The notes under the pieces are model-generated. The model worked only from the letters and a program-made list of their open reading frames with translations, was not told the origin of the DNA and made no database searches. 64,000 nt of DNA from Roseateles hydrophilus (GTDB lineage Bacteria; Pseudomonadota; Gammaproteobacteria; Burkholderiales; Burkholderiaceae_C): the NCBI RefSeq assembly GCF_026712245.1, contig NZ_JAPPUY010000001.1, positions 806,001 to 870,000 on the forward strand, in the 5' to 3' direction. A program made the translations under genes and the position numbers. Positions 59,810 to 64,000 of this stretch are shown piece by piece; the stretch's first letter is position 1, and every line of letters begins with the position of its first letter.

Positions 59810-60805
59810 TCAGCGCGGCAGCAGCAGGCCTTCGTGCCGGGCCACGTGTTCCAGCGCCGCTTCCAGGCTGTTGCGGCAGGCCGCCGTGACGCGGACGAGG
59901 TGGCCGTGCAGGGCCGCATCGGCCGCGTTGCGGTGTTCGCAGTCGGCGCTGTAGGCCTCAAAGTGCGACAGCTGCACCAGCAGCTCAGCCAGGTGGCGAG
60001 GGCATTCGCAGGCGATGGTGGACGACAGGCTGGCGAAGTCGGCCAGCGCGGCGTCGCTCCAGCGGCGCGGGGCCGGCGTGGGCAGCAGTGGCAGCGTGGG
60101 CGCGGTGCCCGCGTGAGGCGCGCTCAGGTCTTGCAGCCATTGCGCCAGCACGCTGTCGGGCTGCGGTTCGCGCAGCAGCCGCAGGCCGGCGTCCGCCAGC
60201 GCGTCGCTGACCGCATCGGCGGCGAAGCGGTACAGCACCGCCTTGGGCGTGGCGGCGAGCGCCGGCGCGGCGGTGTCAAAGGCGGCCAGCCAGTCCGGGT
60301 GCAGCTGCGGCTTTTGCACGAGCACGGCATCCACCGGCGTGTCGGCCAGCGCCGCCGCGGCCTGGGCTGCGTCCTCAAACGGTCCCAGCAGCACCAGCGC
60401 CGCGCCCAGCCGCTGCAGCAGCGTCGGGCGACGCAGCCGTTCGCCCAACGCGGCGCCGATGACGGCCAGGCGCAGCGGCGGCCGGGGCGCCAAAGCGGCC
60501 GCGCGGCCGCCGGCCGACTGCGTGGCGGCCAGCGTGTTCGCATGCGTGGCTGCCACCTGCTGCAGTTGCGCCATGTCCAGCGCCGCGAGCTGGCCGATGG
60601 CATGCCCCAGGTCATTGAGCTGCTTGATGAGGGTGAGCCGCCGCACATCGTCCGCCGAGTACAGGCGCTGGCCGCTCGGCGAGGTGGCCGGCTGCGTCAG
60701 CGCGTAGCGGCGCTCCCAGTTGCGCAGCGTGGCCACCGGCACGCCCAGCATGCGGGCGACGGCACCGCTGCGGTGATGGCTGGTGGTGCGTGAGGATCGG
60801 GTCAT
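59810..60805 (-). CDS. MerR-family regulator, LitR/CarH-like without a cobalamin motif
   Basis: A 331-residue regulator. The N-terminal MerR HTH is GAVARMLGVPVATLRNWERR (about 14-33), and the MerR wing contains SGQRLYSADDVRRLTLIKQL. A helical segment is followed by a domain that resembles a degenerate B12-binding fold (about 110-220), then a conserved tail ECPRHLAELLVQL. The E/DxHxxG cobalamin-ligand motif of CarH is not seen, so it fits class II LitR-like proteins, which respond to light through other partners or do not bind B12. AGGAGAG lies 4 bases before ATG 60805. It is divergent from the FAD/photolyase operon, which it probably controls. Confidence 0.8.
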   Translation of the reverse strand: MTRSSRTTSHHRSGAVARMLGVPVATLRNWERRYALTQPATSPSGQRLYSADDVRRLTLIKQLNDLGHAIGQLAALDMAQLQQVAATHANTLAATQSAGGRAAALAPRPPLRLAVIGAALGERLRRPTLLQRLGAALVLLGPFEDAAQAAAALADTPVDAVLVQKPQLHPDWLAAFDTAAPALAATPKAVLYRFAADAVSDALADAGLRLLREPQPDSVLAQWLQDLSAPHAGTAPTLPLLPTPAPRRWSDAALADFASLSSTIACECPRHLAELLVQLSHFEAYSADCEHRNAADAALHGHLVRVTAACRNSLEAALEHVARHEGLLLPR

Positions 60806-60830
60806 GGCTCTCCTGAATGAATCGGGTTTG

Positions 60831-60847
60831 AATCGCATTATGTGATT
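60831..60847. promoter_or_regulatory. Candidate operator between the MerR gene and the photolyase operon
   Basis: AATCGCAT-T-ATGTGATT is an 8-1-8 inverted repeat with one mismatch pair. It lies 26-42 bases upstream of the regulator start within the 102-bp divergent region. Its minus-strand side contains CATAAT, a possible -10 for the regulator. MerR proteins bind palindromes of this size in their divergent promoters; no binding data are implied. Confidence 0.35.
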
Positions 60848-60907
60848 TGTGGCGGCGATTTCGGTGATGTGAATCCGAAATGAGTTCGTAATGCTTACGA
60901 TGGCGCG

Positions 60908-61951
60908 ATGTTGACGAGTCAAATCAGGCGCATGGCCATCATTGGTGCCGGCATGGCCGGGGCGAGCTGCGCGCAGGCGCTCGCACAGGCCGGGTTGGCG
61001 GTGCAGGTGTTCGACAAGGCCCGTGGGCCCGGCGGGCGCCTGGCCACACGACGCATGGCCTGGGTGGACGGCGCCGGCCAGCCCATCGAGACGCGGCTGG
61101 ATCACGGCACGCCCGGTCTCAGCGTCCAGGGCGGCGCGTTTGATGCGTTCATCCGCCAGGGGCAACGGTTCGGCTGGCTTGCGCAGTGGCACCCGGTGCT
61201 GGCCGAGGGTAGCGAGCCGGCGCTGCAGGACGCGGTGCTCCACGTGCCCGTGCCCGACAACCCCGAGGTGTGTCGCCAACTGCTGAGCGGGGTCAGCACC
61301 ACGTGGTCGTGCGCGATTGATCAGCTGCGCTGGACGCCCGCTGGCTGGCAGCTGGAGGCGGCTGGCGAGGCGCAGGGCGCGCCGGTTGATGCCGTGTTGC
61401 TGGCGCTGCCGCCGGCCCAGGCGGCGCCGCTGCTGGGCCCGCACCGCAACGATTGGTCGCGCCATGCGGCGCTGGCCCCCATGCAGCCCTGCTGGACGCT
61501 GATGGGCGTGGCCGCCGAGCAGGGCGCGCCCGACTGGACGCTGGCTCGGCCCGCCGCCGGCCCGCTGGCCTGGCTGATGCGCAACGACGCGCGGCCCGGC
61601 CGGCAGCGGGTGCCAGGGCAGGCGCATTGGGTGGCCCATGCCCGTGCGGGCTGGAGCCGTCAGCATCTGGAGCAGTCGCCCGAGTGGGTGCAGCAGCAAC
61701 TGCAAGCCGCCATCGCCGAGTTGTTCGGCCATGCGGTGGCCTGGCAGCACGCCACCGTGCACCGCTGGCGCTACGCCACGCCACAGCGCCTCAGCGCGCC
61801 GGGCGCGTCCTTCTGGTGGGATGGCGCGCAAGGCCTGGGCGTGTGCGGCGACTTTCTGGGTGGGGCGGGCGCGGAGGGCGCCTGGTTGTCGGCGCAGTCG
61901 CTGGCAGAGGCGGTGCAACGCTGGGCGCGCGGCACGGCGGAGGCCGCGTGA
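60908..61951 (+). CDS. FAD-dependent oxidoreductase (renalase-like)
   Basis: A 347-residue flavoprotein of the NAD(P)/FAD amine-oxidase-like group. The dinucleotide-binding fingerprint is IIGAGMAGASCAQALAQAG near residues 10-28, followed by VFDKARGPGGRLATRRM, and the C-terminal FAD-contact segment is GLGVCGDFLGGAGAEGAWLS. Such proteins are repeatedly encoded with bacterial photolyase/cryptochrome genes; the reaction is unknown. The start may be ATG 60908 or 60932, the latter directly before the FAD fingerprint. The stop overlaps the DUF2256 start as GTGA. Confidence 0.88.
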   Translation: MLTSQIRRMAIIGAGMAGASCAQALAQAGLAVQVFDKARGPGGRLATRRMAWVDGAGQPIETRLDHGTPGLSVQGGAFDAFIRQGQRFGWLAQWHPVLAEGSEPALQDAVLHVPVPDNPEVCRQLLSGVSTTWSCAIDQLRWTPAGWQLEAAGEAQGAPVDAVLLALPPAQAAPLLGPHRNDWSRHAALAPMQPCWTLMGVAAEQGAPDWTLARPAAGPLAWLMRNDARPGRQRVPGQAHWVAHARAGWSRQHLEQSPEWVQQQLQAAIAELFGHAVAWQHATVHRWRYATPQRLSAPGASFWWDGAQGLGVCGDFLGGAGAEGAWLSAQSLAEAVQRWARGTAEAA

Positions 61952-62118
61952 GCGCGCGCGAACGCCAGGGCTTTCGCGGCAACAAGGCCGCGCTGCCCAG
62001 CAAGCCCTGTGTGGCCTGCGGCCTGCCCATGAGCTGGCGCCGCCGCTGGGCCAAGACCTGGGCCGAGGTGAAGTACTGCTCCGACGCCTGCCGCCGCCGT
62101 GGAGACGCGCGTGGCTGA
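61948..62118 (+). CDS. DUF2256 small zinc-ribbon-like protein
   Basis: A 56-residue basic protein. Core: LPSKPCVACGLPMSWRRRW then KTWAEVKYCSDACRRR. The CxxC...CxxxC pattern and the Trp-rich middle match DUF2256, a family found beside photolyase/cryptochrome genes in many bacteria. The function is unknown; metal binding is inferred from the cysteines. The GTG start overlaps the previous stop as GTGA, and the 3' end overlaps the photolyase gene, so all three are coupled. Too short for many gene finders. Confidence 0.85.
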   Translation: MSARERQGFRGNKAALPSKPCVACGLPMSWRRRWAKTWAEVKYCSDACRRRGDARG

Positions 62119-63658
62119 GTTGCGCCACCTCGTCATCGTGCTGGGCGACCAGCTGGACCTGGACGCGTCGGGCTTCGACGGCTTCGACGCCGCGACCGAC
62201 GCCGTCTGGATGGCCGAGGTGGCGGAGGAGTCCACCCACGTCTGGAGCAGCCAGCCGCGCACAGCGGTGTTCCTCGCCGCGATGCGCCATTTCGCACTGG
62301 CGCTGCAGGCGGCCGGCCGGCCGCTGCACTACACGCGGCTGGAGGATGCGGGCAATGCCGGCTCGCTGGCCGCGCAGCTGGCGGCCGACATCGCGCGGCT
62401 GCGGCCCGCCGGCCTCGTGATGAGCGCGCCGGGCGATTGGCGCGTGCTGCAGTCCATCAAGGCGGTGGCCGCGTCAGCGGGCCTGCCGCTGGACATCCGC
62501 GAGGACCGCCACTTCTTCGTCACCGTGCGCGAGTTCGCGGCCCATGCGAAGGGCCGCAAGTCGCTGCGCATGGAGTACTTCTACCGCGAGCAGCGCCAGC
62601 GGCACGGCGTGCTGATGCAGAACGGCCAGCCCGAGGGCGGCCAGTGGAACTTCGACGCCGACAACCGCGAGGCCTTTGGCTCGGCAGGCCCGGGCCTGCT
62701 GCCGCCGCGCGCGGGCTTCGAGCCCGATGCGGTCACGCGCGACGTCATCGAGTTGGTGCAGCGCCGCTTCGCCAGCCACCCCGGCCGCCTGGACAGCTTT
62801 GCCTGGCCGGTCACGCGCGAACAGGCGCTGCAGTCGCTGCAGGACTTCATCACTCACCGCCTGCCGCTGTTCGGTCGCTACCAGGACGCGATGTGGCCGG
62901 GCGACCCCTGGCTGTACCACTCGCACCTGTCCGCCGCGCTCAACCTCAAACTGTTGAACCCGCGCGAGGTGGTGGCCGCCGCCGAGGCCGCCTGGCGCGC
63001 CGGCCACGCGCCGCTGGCCAGCGTGGAAGGCTTCATCCGCCAGATCCTCGGCTGGCGCGAGTACGTGCGCGGCATTTACTGGACACGCATGCCGGCCTAT
63101 GCCGACGGCAACGCGCTGGACGCGCACGAGGACCTGCCCGCCTGGTACTGGACCGGCGCCACCGACATGGCCTGCCTGCGCGATGCGCTGGCGCAGACGC
63201 TGGCGCACGGCTACGCCAACCACATCCAGCGCCTGATGGTGACGGGCCTGTTCGCGCTCATGCTCGGTGTCGAACCGCAGCAGGTGCATGCCTGGTATCT
63301 GGCCGTGTACGTGGACGCGGTCGAGTGGGTGGAGCTGCCCAACACGCTGGGCATGAGCCAGTACGCGGATGGAGGGCTGATGGGCAGCAAGCCGTATGTC
63401 GCCACCGGCAAGTACATCCAGCGCATGAGCCCGCACTGCCAGAGCTGCCGCTACGACCCCGCGCAGCGGGCCGGCGACCGCGCCTGCCCGTTCACGACGT
63501 TGTACTGGGACTTCCTGATGCGCCACGAGCAGGCACTGGCGCGCAATCCGCGCATGGCGCTGCAGGTGAAGAACGTGGCCCGGCTCAGCGATGCGGACCG
63601 GCAGGCGGTGCTGGCGCGTGCCGGCGCCATCCGCCGCGGCGAGGTGGGCCATGGCTGA
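62111..63658 (+). CDS. phrB: Iron-sulfur bacterial cryptochrome/(6-4) photolyase (FeS-BCP family)
   Basis: A flavoprotein of about 515 residues related to Agrobacterium PhrB and Rhodobacter CryB, which repair (6-4) photoproducts or sense light using FAD and a [4Fe-4S] cluster. The N-terminal Rossmann-like domain begins LRHLVIVLGDQLDLDAS. The catalytic domain has GFIRQILGWREYVRG and LPNTLGMSQYADGG. The four cluster cysteines are visible: TDMACLRDAL, SPHCQSCRYD (two) and DRACPFTTLYWDF. GTG at 62111 is preferred because GGAG lies 7 bases upstream; 62099 is an alternative. The stop overlaps the next gene by 8 bases. Confidence 0.92.
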   Translation: MAELRHLVIVLGDQLDLDASGFDGFDAATDAVWMAEVAEESTHVWSSQPRTAVFLAAMRHFALALQAAGRPLHYTRLEDAGNAGSLAAQLAADIARLRPAGLVMSAPGDWRVLQSIKAVAASAGLPLDIREDRHFFVTVREFAAHAKGRKSLRMEYFYREQRQRHGVLMQNGQPEGGQWNFDADNREAFGSAGPGLLPPRAGFEPDAVTRDVIELVQRRFASHPGRLDSFAWPVTREQALQSLQDFITHRLPLFGRYQDAMWPGDPWLYHSHLSAALNLKLLNPREVVAAAEAAWRAGHAPLASVEGFIRQILGWREYVRGIYWTRMPAYADGNALDAHEDLPAWYWTGATDMACLRDALAQTLAHGYANHIQRLMVTGLFALMLGVEPQQVHAWYLAVYVDAVEWVELPNTLGMSQYADGGLMGSKPYVATGKYIQRMSPHCQSCRYDPAQRAGDRACPFTTLYWDFLMRHEQALARNPRMALQVKNVARLSDADRQAVLARAGAIRRGEVGHG

Positions 63659-64000
63659 CGCGTTCGCCCCGACGCTGGACGCCGCCCGGGCGCGCATCGC
63701 CGCCGTGCGGCCGTCGGCCTATGCCCGCACGCGCAACGCGCTGGATGGCGCGGTGACCGGGCTGTCGCCGTACCTCACGCACGGCCTGGTGACGCTGCCC
63801 GAGGTGCTGGCCGGCGTGGTGGCGCGCCACCCGCTGGACGTGCAGCACAAGTTCGTCTACGAACTGGGCTGGCGGGCCTACTTCCGCCATGTGTGGGCGC
63901 ATCGGGGGGAGGGCATCCTGCAATCGCTGCACGACGGCCCGCTGCCCGACCAGGCCTACGCCCGCGCGCTGCCCGACGACATTCGCCAGGCCTGCACCGG
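63651..64000 (+). CDS. FAD-binding photolyase/cryptochrome-like protein, 5' part (cut by window end)
   Basis: The visible 116 codons start MADAFAPTLDAARARIAAV and include RTRNALDGAVTGLSPYLTHG and YELGWRAYFRHVW. These match the FAD-binding helical domain of the photolyase superfamily without the usual N-terminal antenna domain. ATG at 63651 overlaps the photolyase stop. It is probably a truncated-type photolyase-like flavoprotein that belongs to the same light-linked operon. The 3' end, and so the full domain content, is outside the window. Confidence 0.8.
   Translation, partial: MADAFAPTLDAARARIAAVRPSAYARTRNALDGAVTGLSPYLTHGLVTLPEVLAGVVARHPLDVQHKFVYELGWRAYFRHVWAHRGEGILQSLHDGPLPDQAYARALPDDIRQACT

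Overview
The window is very GC-rich (about 70% by eye) and gene-dense, with Escherichia-like housekeeping genes, many 1-4 base ATGA/GTGA stop-start overlaps and a small Trp-rich TIGR04438-like protein. The content fits a betaproteobacterium of the order Burkholderiales, probably the Rubrivivax-Leptothrix-Roseateles group. This placement is an inference from gene content, not from a marker search. Most of the window looks like ordinary chromosome.

Layout. 1-6 kb: the 3' end of comEC, then mltB, a LysE-type exporter and the tgpA/DUF58 pair. 6.3-12.7 kb: an M13 metallopeptidase inserted between DUF58 and its usual partner moxR, an HDAC-family amidohydrolase, a MscS channel and a zinc alcohol dehydrogenase. 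12.8-19.8 kb: class I fumarase, a TIGR00645 membrane protein, acetyl-CoA synthetase, a small cytochrome c, lgt, dnaQ and two identical tRNA-Val(CAC) genes. 19.8-27.6 kb (minus strand): an RND efflux operon (adaptor, pump, outer-membrane channel, TetR repressor) running straight into thyA and folA, with two TetR-type palindromes upstream of the operon. 27.8-31.7 kb: a strong double Fur-box-like site driving a DUF4198 protein, an EF-hand protein and a TonB-dependent haem-type receptor.

31.7-43.2 kb: a short endonuclease V homologue, a HlyD/FtsX/LolD-type ABC export operon bounded by two geneless stretches of about 300 bases, an AT-richer TPR-repeat gene that looks acquired, an MsbA-like ABC exporter, an acetyl-CoA hydrolase/transferase and a MITE-like 159-bp inverted-repeat element. 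42.2-50.7 kb: one long minus-strand run, mutL - pseudouridine synthase - miaA - ABC ATPase - ABC permease - AttH/CrtC-like lipocalin. miaA carries an in-frame hairpin-rich insertion. 50.8-59.2 kb: dedA, then a tightly coupled set of tricorn-type protease, histidine kinase, response regulator, cstA and the ybdD-like gene, which suggests sensing and uptake of peptide or pyruvate-type carbon.

59.3-64 kb: an unrecognised lipoprotein, then a LitR/CarH-like MerR regulator divergent from a renalase-like flavoprotein, a DUF2256 zinc protein, an iron-sulfur bacterial cryptochrome/photolyase and a further FAD-binding photolyase-like gene cut by the window end. This is the most system-like cluster: a probable light-induced photorepair operon.

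The candidates most worth following are the photolyase cluster, the Fur-linked EF-hand operon, the protease/two-component/CstA operon, the TPR gene with its repeat-derived 3' end, the repeat inside miaA, and the possibly leaderless divergent mutL/dedA starts.
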